Source: Chondrilla cf. caribensis (lineage: Eukaryota; Porifera; Demospongiae; Chondrillida; Chondrillidae). From it: a stretch of DNA of 64,000 nt. Of this stretch, positions 11,815 to 23,408 are shown one piece after another. Location of the stretch: assembly GCA_964020155.1 (NCBI GenBank), contig OZ026555.1, positions 2,721,282 through 2,785,281 of the forward strand, read 5' to 3'. The notes below the pieces were generated by a model, which saw only the letters and a list, made by a program, of their open reading frames with translations, made no database searches and was not told the origin of the DNA. The translations under genes and the position numbers were made by a program. How positions within the stretch are numbered: position 1 is the first letter of the stretch; every line of letters starts with the position of its first letter.

Positions 11815-12318
11815 CAGTTCATTGAGGATCAGACCTTATTGAAACATTGTGGAGTGTCCCTTTTTCAGGAAGTGTGCATTGAATTGCATGTCACTGGAGG
11901 AAGCTGTGTACCAGTGTTACTGAGGGTGAAGCCATAGTGAAACATTGTTGACACAATAATGTACCACTACAGGCCTCAACACAATACAGCACAAAACATC
12001 CTACTGTGACCCAGACATTGGCAGGAGAGACCAGTGTGTCTCAACCTAACTATCACACCACACCTGACATGCTGGTCCAGACAGAACTCCTCCTCAGTTC
12101 TTCTTCTCGTGATTGTTTATACGTACCTTACAGGTGTGAAGTATAAACAATCACATTTTATACACTACATTTAATTACTACGTACACTCCATATATATGT
12201 ATCCACAGACTGTATGTACATATCCATACACTGTATTGTGCACATATGTACACTGTACTGTATGTATCCGAAACACTGTATCATACACACATCCGTACAC
12301 TTCTGGGCTCAAATTGGG

Positions 12319-12534
12319 CTACTGTTGTAGAGAACTTTTCCATGCAAACCACCTCAGGATCACTTTGTCGCATTCACTTGCTAACACTTCACATGACTTC
12401 ATTGTAACCAGGACTGGTGTGGTGCCATGTATAGTGGCCCCATGGTGTTGTGTTGTTGTTTGTGTGAGAATATATCCAGTGATGTCCTCTACTTTCAGTG
12501 CTATGAACAAATGTGGGCATATACGTGTGTCCAT
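12319..12534 (-). other. Conserved segment of unknown function, block A
   Basis: A stretch read on the minus strand as ALKVEDITGYILTQTTTQHH, TPVLVTMKSCEVLASECDK and ILRWFAWKSSLQQ is conserved as open frame in block B (57,800-58,030), with several substitutions and no indel. The opposite strand is also largely open. No start context, splice sites or family can be recognised, so it may be noncoding DNA that simply shares ancestry with block B. Confidence 0.25.
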
Positions 12535-12889
12535 ATGTACATACTGCAGTTACTGTGTGGTGTGTGTACACTGCTGCTAGTTGACCTTCATTATACCAAT
12601 TAATGTCTGTACAGTTCAATTGGATTATAACTACATACGTATGTGCATTTATATGTGTACATATCTACAAATGAAAACACAATACACTAATAATGTCACT
12701 GTACATGGATGTATACTAAAATGTTGCAGGAGTTTACCATATGCATGTGTGCAGCTTTCTACTGAACATGCATACATATTCACGTACATGTGTACATGTG
12801 TGCAGTCGTGTACGTCTGTATGTACGTATGTACATGTGAGCGGTACTGCGGTACATTGCGTGTGAAGGAGTAGAAGGTGTTAGACATGT

Positions 12890-13075
12890 TAGTTGTAAGT
12901 TAGAAGATTTCTTGGATTATTTTTGAACATGTTTATGGTCAGTACAAGTTAATTTTCAGTTTTGTATCATTTGTACTGATGAAGCCCACGATGGACCAAA
13001 CGTTGCACAGTTGAATAGTAATTGTGTGAAATCACGGGGAACATAAATGCTGAAAAATATGGACATGTCCAACAA
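12890..13075. mobile_element. Small element with a hammerhead-like core, block A
   Basis: Counterpart of the block B element at about 58420-58620, but with its right inverted repeat cut short. Near 12,978 it contains ACTGATGAAGCCCACGATGG followed by ACCAAACGTTG, which resembles the CUGAUGA ... GAAAC core of hammerhead ribozymes with one substituted core position. Confidence 0.35.
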
Positions 13076-13281
13076 TAGTTATAATAGGTCCTTTAGTAGG
13101 CACTGTCCATACATGTGTATATTCATGTATTACGTGTGAATATGAACGTATGCACAACTCTGTGGGTATACCAGTATTTGTCCATACATGCAGTATGTAT
13201 TTAGTTGTCCTTCTCTCAACTCACTCATGGCTCTTTTATGATACTTTAGTCTTGTGCAGTCGAGTGTTCCAGTGATCCTAG

Positions 13282-14064
13282 TACATAGACCAGTGGTCCA
13301 CAGACTTCATCACAGAAGTGTTGGAGATGATAGAGGATCCTCCATCTTGTGACACTGACAATCAGGTACCAGATGCTCTTGTCAATGTTGTGCTGAGCTT
13401 CAACCAACACTTCACAGGTCAGTGGATGGTCTCACCACCAGCAGGTGTTGTTGTGTTTACACGTTCCAACTACAAACACAAAACACCTCTATTACCTGTG
13501 TGTGTGGAACACATAACACAGGAAATCTGTCTCCTTGTGAGACTGTTCAGTAGAATGCACACTACTGCAGGTGACAGGTCTGCACCAGGTGTGCAGGGCC
13601 TATTGCTGGCCTCAGCTGTGTCACCATTACTGGTCAGCCTCACTTGACTACATGATCCACACATACTTGTGTACTTCACATCAACATGTGTTCTATCACT
13701 CCCACTGTGTGTGTTCACAGGTGCACTTGTGTCTCTATGTGTTTATTCAGTCCTCCTCTACGACTGCAACTCTACAACTACATACATATGTAGCTACGTA
13801 CTCACAACCTCTCCCTCTCCTCCTGTAGCTACACACTCACTACCTCTCCCTCTCCTCCTGTAGCTACGTACTCACTACCTCTCACTGCTCCACAAACTGA
13901 TTGGCAGTACAGACTATGGAGAATCTCTTCACAGAAGGGATGAGTTGACTGCTTGTCTCAGTCGAATCTTTTCCGAAGAAGAAGAAGTCAAAGAAGACAA
14001 GAAAATAGTGAATCAAATTTGGAATGACTTTCCTCAGTGTTTTCTGTTTGTGTCATCAATTTAA
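13282..14064 (+). pseudogene. NCKIPSD-like: SPIN90/NCKIPSD-like leucine-rich-domain fragment, block A
   Basis: SPIN90 binds Nck and activates Arp2/3 to seed linear actin filaments. Exon 13282-13417 (acceptor cctag, donor ACAG|GTCAGT) reads DFITEVLEMIED then QVPDALVNVVLSFNQHF, matching the family block F-x-x-x-L-L-N-I-V-E-D ... L-P-D-L-x-V-N-L-L-L-A-L-N-L-H. Exon 13864-14064 (acceptor ctcctgtag, TAA at 14062-14064) reads LRTHYLSLLHKLIGSTDYGE then HRRDELTACLSRIF and KKIVNQIWNDFP, matching the extreme C-terminus of the family. The conserved part between them (the N-R-G-D-D-P block) and everything N-terminal, including SH3, were not found nearby, so this is probably a partial duplicate or relic. 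The assignment rests on remembered family motifs. Confidence 0.5.
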
Positions 14065-15258
14065 AGAAACAGCTATAGCCACTGCAGCTGTGCTAGATGG
14101 TCATTTGTACAGAAATTGATAGTCTTTATATTGTTTATTGTGTATAGCCAGTGTAATTGTAGCTATCAGTTATGTGTTGGAGTACAATATTACTTTTAAC
14201 TACTATCAGTCATACAGTGTAATATACAGAGTATGCGTATTACATATATCAGATTCCTGCTATGTACGTGTATATTGTGTATATTGAAGAGTGATTATAA
14301 ACGTACATAAATGAATATTTGTAGATATGTATAAAATGCGTAATTAGGGTCCGTACTCAATTAACAATAATGATATATTATATGTGCGTATTTTATAACA
14401 ATCATCATAATTTCATGATTAATAATAATATTATGCATAACATAATATATCCAATGCACATGACATTATAATAATAATTACTATGTATATTATTATTATA
14501 TGTACTTTACTGTACATGTATTCCTCATACATACTAACAGTACTGTGTGCATGGGATAACTTATCTGTACTTATCTATCTCATAATTTTCATTATTATTA
14601 TCATTAGTATTACGTAATTACAAGCCATAGTGTACATGTGCTATTACATCTAGATGAAGTAAATATAGAAGTATATATACATGTAGCAACAGAACTACGT
14701 ATAGGTTATCTATAATAATATTATTATTATACTAAATTTAACCATGCAGGTTATACGTAATATTAATATATAATAAGTTTCACTAGCCATGAACAGGGTT
14801 AATATCTATTATACATAATAAAGTGTAGTCCAAGTCATAATGACATTATTATAATACAAATAAATATAAACAATATTGATGAAAATTATTGATCGGATGG
14901 ATTGATGATATAATATGAACCAGTTGTATATGTATGTACCTATATAATTATTATACTGTATATATAATTATGACCAAGCATGTAGCTGCAGTTAATATCA
15001 ACTACTGTACGTAGTAACTGTCATATAAAATGGATACGATGTAGGACCTATAGTGAAACACATGTATATACGTAATAGTATACACACAGCATATTTATTG
15101 ACATGGTCATAACGTTCACAGACAACAATAATTGAACAATACTTTTTACATTATAAAAAATTAAAATAATAATGATAATAATAGAAATAATAAAAAAATA
15201 ATGAATTAACAGAGCTACGATAGGTAACTCAGAGATGCATGGCAGTAAACCATGACAT
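14065..15258. other. AT-rich intergenic DNA
   Basis: Dominated by TAATAATA-type simple sequence, with no supported gene. Block B keeps only about 220 bp of it (59,418-59,640). Confidence 0.5.
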
Positions 15259-15282
15259 GTGACCAAACACAGACCAAATGGT

Positions 15283-15659
15283 CCTGGTGTACACTGTCCT
15301 GATGGTCCTGGTGTACACTGTCCTGACAGTCCTGGTGTACACTGTCCTGACGGTCCTGGTGTACACTGTCCTGACGGTCCTGGTGTACACTGTCCTGACG
15401 GTCCTGGTGTACACTGTCCTGACGGTCCTGGTGTACCCTGTCCTGATGGTCATGGTGTACACCGTCCTGACGGTCCTGGTGTACACTGTCCTGACGGTCC
15501 TGGTGTACACCGTCCTGACGGTCCTGGTGTACACCGTCCTGACGGTCCTAGTGTACACTGTCCTGACAGTCCTGGTGTACACTGTCCTGACGGTCCTGGT
15601 GTACACTGTCCTGACGGTCCTGGTGTACACTGTCCTGACGGTCCTGGTGTACACTGTGT
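15283..15659. repeat. 24-bp minisatellite, block A, about 16 copies
   Basis: Tandem array of a unit that starts GTCCTGACGGTCCTGGTGTA and ends CACT. Because the unit is a multiple of three and has no stop in several frames, both strands show long artificial open frames (for example repeated CPDGPGVH or VYTRTVRT). No start context or splice structure supports translation. The block B array at 59700-59960 has about 11 units. Confidence 0.9.
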
Positions 15660-15886
15660 GTTTACTACTTGTTCTGGTATTGATACTGTATGACCTGTTG
15701 TATGGATGAAGTGTGGAATACAACTGACAATGATGACTGGTGTACACCAGGTACTGTGTGTATGTATAGTAAATACAATAGGACATAAAGCCACATGAAT
15801 TAGTTATGTAAGGACATGTGTATGGTGAACATTGTTTAGTGTGTTCCCGCAAATGTAGAACATGTAAAGTACATAAGAACTTGGAT

Positions 15887-16081
15887 TCAGTTGAACCTCT
15901 ATTTAAAGGACACTGTGAATGGACATAATAGAAATGACCTGCATACAAAGGACAAATTTGATCACCAAATGGACTCTGCTATTGTGCTAACACATGTTTT
16001 ATCTCTGAAGAGTGGACGATCACTCTACATTGAACAAAATGGATGGTATCAATGTGTCCTGTAGTAAGAGGCTCCACTGTA
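15887..16081. mobile_element. pogo/Tigger-like MITE, block A
   Basis: Ends are inverted repeats: left CAGTTGAACCTCTATTTAAA, right AAGAGGCTCCACTGTA, about 195 bp, noncoding. The orthologous insertion is at 60175-60372 in block B. Confidence 0.6.
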
Positions 16082-16082
16082 G

Positions 16083-16280
16083 CTAAACTTGAAAGCACTC
16101 ACTAGCACACCACAAATGATACAAGTAACCATTTCCCTTTCTAAGGAGCCCATAACCAGACAACACAATAATGTGAGCATTACGTACAATAACTGATTTC
16201 AAAAGGACAGACCAACTGCAACCTCTCCTGTCAAGCTTTGTATGAGATGAGAGTACTTGTATGCTATGTGATACCTTCAT
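16083..16280 (-). other. Conserved possible 3' exon beyond the CARD stop, block A
   Basis: Read on the minus strand it gives TKLDRRGCSWSVLLKSVIVR then HIIVLSGYGLLRKGNGYLYH, ending at a GTGAGT donor near 16,105. It is almost unchanged in block B (60,380-60,570). It lies downstream of the CARD exon's in-frame TAA, so it is either 3' UTR or part of an alternative splice form that uses the GTGAGT just after the stop. Confidence 0.35.
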
Positions 16281-16355
16281 GGTCTATGGCTCTATAGTAC
16301 ATGTGGTACCACCATGCAGACTGAATACAATAGGACATATACTGAAGTACTCACT

Positions 16356-16678
16356 TTAGCTAGTTGAGGTGTTGACAGGCTGTTCCAAGTCCCTCTTCAT
16401 ATCTCGACCTAGACTAGACATATTGTGATATCCTGCCATATTTAACATAACATCGCATAGTTGGAGGAGACTTTCTTTGTTGGCTTGGTCTTGGAGGTGT
16501 ATAAACAGTAGTTGACTCCCAGTAGTAGAGTCCACGTTTTGCAACTGATGAGAGAGATATGGGGGAATAATGCCCTCCATTAACAATCTGAAGACAATCG
16601 CATGAGAATCAACACATTGGACAAATCTGTGCTTGTACTTGTCCATGAACTGTCGACAGTCAAATCCTGACCCTCCAG
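16356..16678 (-). CDS. CARD-like terminal exon, block A
   Basis: A 323-nt exon, acceptor tcctctag|CT and TAA at 16358-16356. The spacing of leucines and the motif -EGIIPPYL-H-LQN-DSTTG-QLLF-HLQ-QA-K-SLLQLC- fit the CARD fold (helix 2 to helix 5 pattern). The block B copy (60648-60970) has equal length but is strongly diverged in the helices while keeping the hydrophobic positions and the C-terminal SLGRDMKRDLEQPVNTSTS. That pattern suggests selection on the fold. Confidence 0.55.
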
Positions 16679-19600
16679 CTAGAGGAACAGAAGAAGACAG
16701 ACGTGACAACACTACACATACACTGCATAGGGATGTACTGGATGTATTCAATTGACTGTGACTCCTTCAGTTTGTCACAACATGAAAACATTACAGGATA
16801 TGAACATTACAGGATACCACACTAAAGTACACATGTACTGTACATTCTATGTACTGTAACTCACAGAGGGTGGAAGAAGGCAGGTCCTCTGTTGGGAGTG
16901 GTCCTTGAGGAGGAGGAGGAGGGTAGACAGGGTATAACTGACTGGAATCACTATGGGAACCTTGTCTGGGCTGACTTGGATGAAAGGGAGGTTGGTTGTA
17001 TTGGATAGGCTGTAGAGAAGGGTGTCCATACTGGGGGTGTGGAGGGAGGATAGATTGAGGGTATGAGACAGACTGGGGATTTGGGAAATACTGTAACATC
17101 CTAGTTCTTTGTAAGTTATAGGGTCCAGGTCCCCAAGGTCCATGAGGACTGTACAATGAGTACTGTACCCAAGGACTGTCCAAGGCTGCAAGCATAGGTT
17201 GAACTGGCCAATATGGTACAGGAGGTGCATAGGATTGCTGTGGACCACCATTGGAGGAGAGGTGGTGTGGAGGTGCTCTTTGAGGAGGTCCAGTCAATGT
17301 TGACTGATTCACAGTACCAGGTGAAGGGGAGTTCTGATGAGGGATTGACATCTGATCATCACGTGATGGATGAAGTCCAGGAGCTACTGAACATGACACA
17401 ACTTGGTCAGTTTGTGCAGTTGAAGTCTGAAAAGTAGAATATTATGTACTGTAATATAGGTGTATGTACAGTATTGTGTATACTGTTAGTGTATAGTGGG
17501 AACATCACATAAGTAGATATCAATGTTTGCATAATTGCTGTTAATATAATATACACAATATACTAGGGTTTGGTGGATTATGGGGGAGTTAGATAGGTTT
17601 CACTGTATATATGTATCTACTAGTGTCGGGCAATTATTATTATTATTATATCGATATCTATAGTAACTCACGACATCACAAGGATATTGATACAATATCT
17701 TGTATTTTGGATCAAAATTGAGATATCGATACTGATATTATCGTGATATCTGATACAGTGTGCTATAGTTGTAGACTGTCTTAGTGTGCTACAGCAGTGA
17801 TGAAGGTAATTACCACTTTATCCTACTGTTGCATACCTAGACATTGCCCATGTGAAACCATTGTGTTGAAATGAGTGAGTAAGCAACTATAGTTAGAGAT
17901 CTAAGCAAGGGAATATTGCCATATTTAGTTTTATCGAGGTATTGCTAAGGACTAGTAAGTTGGATACCCCTCAAGTGGACATCACCCAGTACCATACATA
18001 CCATGATGGAGGTACTTGACAAGGTATAGACTTCGTAGTCTTCATGGTATCAAGCAGTACCAGCAATCTTCAGTACAATAATATTATACACTTCTCCCAC
18101 TAGACTACAGTACACAACACCTACTCACACTCATTTTAAGTACTTACCATAGGACTGGAGTCCATCAGTTGAGGCATATCTCGAGGTGTAGCAGATGACA
18201 ACAAAGATAGAGGTCGTCCGGTCTCTACAGCAATAAGAACACTTAGATGTGACAAAGAATATATTTCTAGTTTTTGAGAAGTTGAACATGTTCTGTTTTT
18301 GAGAGATTTTACAAAGTTTTCTAAAGTAAAAATGGCCGCCCACATACTATACCTTGTAATAAATGTGACCTCCAGCATGCAATGTTTGGGGACAAACAAG
18401 AACGAAAGCATTCAATACAGAGCAGCTAAATGCTAACTAGTGATGCTAATGACCACTTGAACCTCATGATCCAACACTCTGGATCACAACATCCTCTGGA
18501 GTTCCACAATCATCCCTTCAATACAGACAATACCAAGTCACACTAGGAAACATCCATAATCAGGTGATCCTATATCTACCACAGTTTGTACCCAAACAAG
18601 GCTCAGTTCTACGTGGATTAGGAGTTTAGGAACATGCAGTCCAGCTGGTTTAATGAGTACCTTGAAGATCATACCTAATCTGTACCTAAAACAGGTACGT
18701 AAATGAACACCCACGTACCTGCTGCAGTTCAACACCGTGGTATGAGCCTCTACCACATCGTTAACCTGTATACACCTCTTAGCAGGAGGTACTTACTATC
18801 ACAATCGATACAGGTGACTAGTGTATATGCGAAATATTGACCAAGTGAAGTGCACACTAAGCAGGAATAAATAATTCTTAACATCTTTTGTAATGCAGTA
18901 AATTGCCAAAAAAATCTTCATTGCTTGCAGATGCAACCTCATTTGACCTATGACATGCAGAAGTTACAAGTTGATCCACTATTCCTTCATTGAGTACTAG
19001 ATAGATATAGGTGGTTAACTCTATATAAAATCCACCTCGATTGGTAATGTACTGAGCTTAAGTATCTAAATCGATCTAGTACTCGCTGCTCAGTCAAAAA
19101 TAGTCATTAAATTTCAGATAGTGGATGTTAAGAGTCAGGTTTGTATCTGCTTGTATTGAAGACTTTGTTGAGCTCACTCTATTATGTGAGATGTTAATGA
19201 TAATCTGATGATTACAGAGATCAAGGAAAGGATCATGATTAGTGATAAGACTGGAGTTTAGCCTGTAGTGGTCAGACCACTTGACACTTTCTAAAATGAA
19301 AGTCTCGAAATCAGGTATATTGTACATAGCAGGTAGGTGGTATGTACTGTACATAGCAGGTAGGTGGTATGTACTGTACATAGCAGGTAGGTGGTATGTA
19401 CTGTACATAGCAGGTAAGTGGTATGTACTGTACACAGCAGGTAGGTGGTAGGTACTGTACATAGCAGGTAGGTGGTATGTACTGTACATAGCAGGTAGGT
19501 GGTATGTACTGTACATAGCAGGTAGGTAGTATGTACTGTACATAGCAGGTAGGTGGTATACGGTACTAATCATACAAAACTGACCGTTCTACGGGCGTAC

Positions 19601-20721
19601 CCGTTGTGTGAAAACGCCCGTGAAACGGGTACGGTACGGGTGTACCCGTACCTGTACCCGTTCTTACCGTAATCGACACCTCGTGTTATCATAGATATAG
19701 TTACATACGCGTTATTTTTTACAATGAAGTGCTATTTCGAAACGATCTTTCTGCATACGTATGTATGTTCATGAGTGTTCCTCAAAGTATAGCAAGGCGT
19801 CATACGATTCGCTCTTAAGTAGTTGCTGGAGTTCGACCGTAGTCGTTCGTCGTCTTCTGCAACGACAAAAGAGAATTCGCTGCTTCACGTAACTCGAATA
19901 AACCATCTTCTAACGAACTATAACACGATGAAAAGGAGATACGAAGGTGTTACTATAGGTATCACTACGTAGGTGTACATTTTTGCAATCGTCAAGTCGG
20001 CGACTCGCCTACTAAACAGCCATTCCCATTTAGTGGGTACGGGTATGGAACGGGTACGGGTACGCCTGTTCCGTACCCATAGAACGTTCAGTTTTATATG
20101 ATTAGTACCGTATATGGTACAGTGCAAAATAAAGGTAACACTAACCCATAAACATTAACCAATAACTGTAAAAGTTCCTTTTTTCTGAGAATTGCTAACA
20201 GAAGGTATTTAACAATTTTGGATGACTGTTAATGCTTTTTTTGATAAACATTGATTTTTGGTATGTAAATTGGTAAAATTAGCTTGTAACAACACTTTCA
20301 AGAGAACGTATAACATTGAGACATACTGACTCACCATACTGAGAATCCACGGGATATATTCCTTGATGAGTGGATGGAGGTTGAGGGAAATCCCCTGTGT
20401 GATAAGCACTTATGTGACTACGAGTACTGCTAGGAGACATATCAAGTCTGCTAGTCTCCATGGGAACCGTAACCAATGACGATGGATCCACAACAGAGCG
20501 GATAGGACTCTGAGGTAGAGAAGCTCTTTGTGACATTGGAGAACTTCTGGAAGAGTCAGACTGTGTAGAGTGGACCTAGTGAAGAACACAGGATGATACA
20601 GTAGAGGTGAGAGTTCATTATCAATGACATGTATGTGTAAATACATACAACACACACAAACACAGGCACACACATACGTACAAACACATCCACCCAAACA
20701 CACCCATACAAACACAAATAG

Positions 20722-20773
<52 letters not shown>

Positions 20774-21900
20774 ACACACACTCACATTATGGCTAACATG
20801 GTCCACCTGCTGAGTTGGAGAGGATGAAGTAGATTCTAACAAAGAGGAAGAGCAATCTACAGTAAATAAAGACTAACAACACAATCATAATAATATTATG
20901 TTGGTTTATACATACAAGATGTAGTTTATCATAAACAGACCTCGTTCCTCCAGTGAAATCCTCTAGGTAAATTAATTGTTGAACACCAGACAAAATGGAG
21001 GAAAAGGTCTGTACAAGTTAGACTACTTTATCTCATACATCCCATATTTAGGATTAGTGTGTTCACGTTAAAATGAAGCAGGTGCACTTAGTGAAAAGAT
21101 TCACGTGTAATCCAAAATACCCAACAACGTATACATTACACACTCAGTACAAACAGTAGATTTACATTCTCTCAGAGTACACTATACACTGAATACAATG
21201 GTATGTACTGGCACATCCTCATATTCCAATGACTTGGGTCTGGACAGGATTTGTGAACTTCGGATATCAACCTTTTTTTATAAGACAAGAATTAACTTAC
21301 TAGCTATAGGTGGTGGAAAAATGGCAGGGGAATAATATTTGGCTGAGGGGTGGGGAGGCATGCTTTGGTCAGAGTCAACTCTAGGGATGGACACCTAGTT
21401 CCCCTGAATATGTGTGATCTCTGGAATACCTCATATTTACCAACCCAACAGCATGGGGTAGTTTACTGCTCATGTACATACTGGTAACATTAGACTCAAA
21501 ACTGACCAGTTACTCCAACCAGTGGTGGCTGCTCTATATGACGTCTCTTATTTGAAGGTTCTTCAGCTGGGTTTGAGCCCGGTGTCTGAGGGGATTCCCC
21601 ACTAGATACACCACCTAGGTGGAAGTGAGCACAAACACATTATTAATTATAAGATATAGAAAGAAACTTCAAACAGAGCTCTTCCTCACCTGTTAGGCAT
21701 CTACTGTTGAGAGGGTTGAGAGTCAAGGTTGGACCATCTCTAGTGAAGTGGGTTAGAATGTCCTTTGGGATCCTCTCCATGTAGTTGGATTGGTCAGTGC
21801 TATAAGTAAACTCCAACTTGAACTCTACTGATGTCTTATTCTGAGTAATTCCTCTCAAAACACCAGTTAACAAGGAAACCCCTTGGGGTGTTGGATCAGG
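16356..21900 (-). CDS. Pro/Ser-rich protein with C-terminal CARD-like domain, block A
   Basis: Minus-strand exons with matching phases: 21900-21690, 21614-21507, 20856-20807, 20575-20335, 18224-18148, 17426-16865 and 16678-16356, together 1,572 nt (523 aa plus TAA). The 5' end is not found. The first exon reads VEFKLEFTYSTDQSNYMERI then PKDILTHFTRDGPTLTLNPL, of unknown family. The second carries a basic NKRRHIE that could be a nuclear signal. A Ser/Pro-rich stretch and a Pro/Gln/Tyr-rich linker follow (GHPSLQPIQYNQPPFHPSQP). The C-terminus has a six-helix CARD-like pattern: FMDKYKHRFVQCVDSHAIVF, LLMEGIIPPYLSHQLQ, LLFIHLQ, SLLQLCDVMLNMAGYHNMS. The stop lies only 1 nt before a good GTGAGT donor, so an alternative C-terminus is possible. 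It may be an adaptor that meets the NLR through death-fold contacts; that role is inferred only. Confidence 0.6.
17427..19317. other. Introns of the block A CARD gene
   Basis: Apart from exon 18224-18148, nothing coding is supported. Homology with block B fades to the right of about 18,230. Around 17,640-17,760 there is a short imperfect inverted AT-rich repeat built around tatcgatatc. Confidence 0.4.
19318..19558. repeat. 27-bp minisatellite, about 9 copies
   Basis: Tandem copies of a unit that starts GTACATAGCAGGTAGGTGGT, with a few single-base variants. It reads as repeats of MYSTYHLPA on the minus strand, which is a repeat artefact. It is absent from block B, and its right edge is the insertion site of the MITE at 19561-20110. 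Confidence 0.85.
19561..20110. mobile_element. 550-bp MITE with CGGTACTAATCAT ends
   Basis: Long terminal inverted repeats: the left end reads CGGTACTAATCATACAAAAC, and the right end is its reverse complement with few mismatches, flanked by TA on both sides. Subterminal sequence is rich in ACGGGTACGGGTA. It has no transposase. A decayed relative lies at about 42994-43543. The first six bases (CGGTAC) are shared with the Tc1+BEN element at 39431-42451. Confidence 0.75.
20728..20788. repeat. (CA)n microsatellite
   Basis: An interrupted CA run inside an intron of the CARD-like gene. The Cys/Val open frames on the minus strand come from this repeat. Confidence 0.9.
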
Positions 21901-22379
21901 CTACAAGTAGATGTGTACTAACATTTAAGACACTGTACGAGATGTCACAATATGTACATTGACTAGTAATTTTATAGTGACAAGGGGTAATAAAACATTG
22001 TCCACAATATAATGTATATCTACTGCAACAGAACAATGGTGAACACATGCAGTGGCAACAGAACAAATCGTGTGTTAGAAAAGAAGTACATTGCATTTCT
22101 TTTTATTTCAATTACTGTCCTTTCTGTTGGTTCAAATGATGAGTAAAGGAATTTGTTTGCTGTTATTATTATTATCAATATGTATACACACAGTACATGT
22201 CAAAGACAACTCTCACTATTACTTGTAATCATGCAACACTGTCTAGTGTCATTGCACATTATAACAAATAATAATTATTGTTACACTAATACAAAAAAGA
22301 TGGGTTAGGTCACACAAGATTATGCACTATCACTTGCACTATTTATACATACGTACACACATGTATACTTGAGTATACT

Positions 22380-22740
22380 ATTATTACTACTGGACGGACC
22401 CATCCCAACCTCAGGTACTATCGAGCCATCAGGAGAGCTGATGAGGAGAGAGTAGAGTGGAGCAAGGAGTGTTGGACAGAGAAGAGGAGTTTGACAATTG
22501 ATGTCATTTTAACTGACACAACAAGAGAGGGAAGAAAGGTTAGCCAAGGAAAATCAAGGCCCTACCCAAGCACCCCTCAACATTCATGCATGGGTTGGTA
22601 TTGCAATAAGAGGAAGTGCTGATATTGTAATGTTTACAGGAGTTCTGACAGCAATGAGGTATGCTAAGATCCTGGATGCTGCACTGGTTTCCTCTGCTGG
22701 ATCACAGTACGCAGGAGACCACTAAGTACATTGAGACAGA
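22380..22740 (+). pseudogene. Decayed Tc1-like transposase fragment
   Basis: Pieces in shifting frames read HAWVGIAIRGSADIVMFTGV then LTAMRYAKILDAALV, matching the region between the first and second catalytic Asp of the intact Tc1 transposase in this window (VWAGISKQGATGIVMFNGIL). Frames are broken by stops and indels, and no ends are recognisable. Confidence 0.55.
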
Positions 22741-22845
22741 GATCCCAAACATACAGCACTGATGTAAAGTAATGCACCCTGTCACACATGTGACACACAC
22801 ATGTACCATGTGTGTACATGATCTAAGAAACATATTCACGGTGTA

Positions 22846-23408
22846 TACCGTAGTCTTTGTAATTTTCGCAGGACTAAATTTTGCAAATGAAATGAAAGTT
22901 CGCATTCTATTTTTGCAAATGGACATAGCTTATTTTATATTATAGTATACATGTTATAATCAGTATTGAATAGGAATGAAGATGGCAGTTGACTTCTTTG
23001 ATTTGTTTAATAGCGTACACGGATATCATGTATCTGGCAACTTTAGCCTTTTTTTTGGCTGAAAAGATCAGTACACCCCACATTTTCCACCTGAAGTCTT
23101 CAGTTTCTTTGCTGCATTCTTAAATTCTTACTTTGCAATCAAGAAAGCTACTTCCACTGGAATGTGCCTCAGTCCCAGGAGTCTTGAAATGACACTTGAT
23201 GTTCTTTGCCATACTGTTCAGAAACAACTCGAGAAAAGTTCTAGCACATATACAGTATATGAAGTAAACTAGTTATACGTAGCATATTTCTGTTGTAGTG
23301 AATATGTTGTTGAGTGTGGTTAAATTTGAATTTTATTTTTGCGAATCTTACATCAATCGTGATATTTGCAAAAAAATTAGTCCTGCAAAAATTACAGAGA
23401 GCATGGTA
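22846..23408. mobile_element. 563-bp MITE with GTAATTTTCGCAGGACTAA ends
   Basis: Inverted ends: the left reads TACCGTAGTCTTTGTAATTT then TCGCAGGACTAA, and the right is the reverse complement with a few differences (ttagtcctgcaaaaattaca). The match extends over roughly 45 bp including a shared tttgcaaat motif. The interior is noncoding. Confidence 0.7.

Noticed and set aside
15283..15659. CRISPR-like array
   Set aside because: The units are contiguous with no unique spacers, and the genome is eukaryotic.
15229..15948. A 239-codon minus-strand open frame across the 24-bp repeat
   Set aside because: It exists only because the repeat unit is a multiple of three without stops; there are no splice sites, and the flanks are not conserved as protein.
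20410..20781. Cys/Val-rich frames near the CA repeat
   Set aside because: Microsatellite translation that overlaps a supported exon in the wrong frame.
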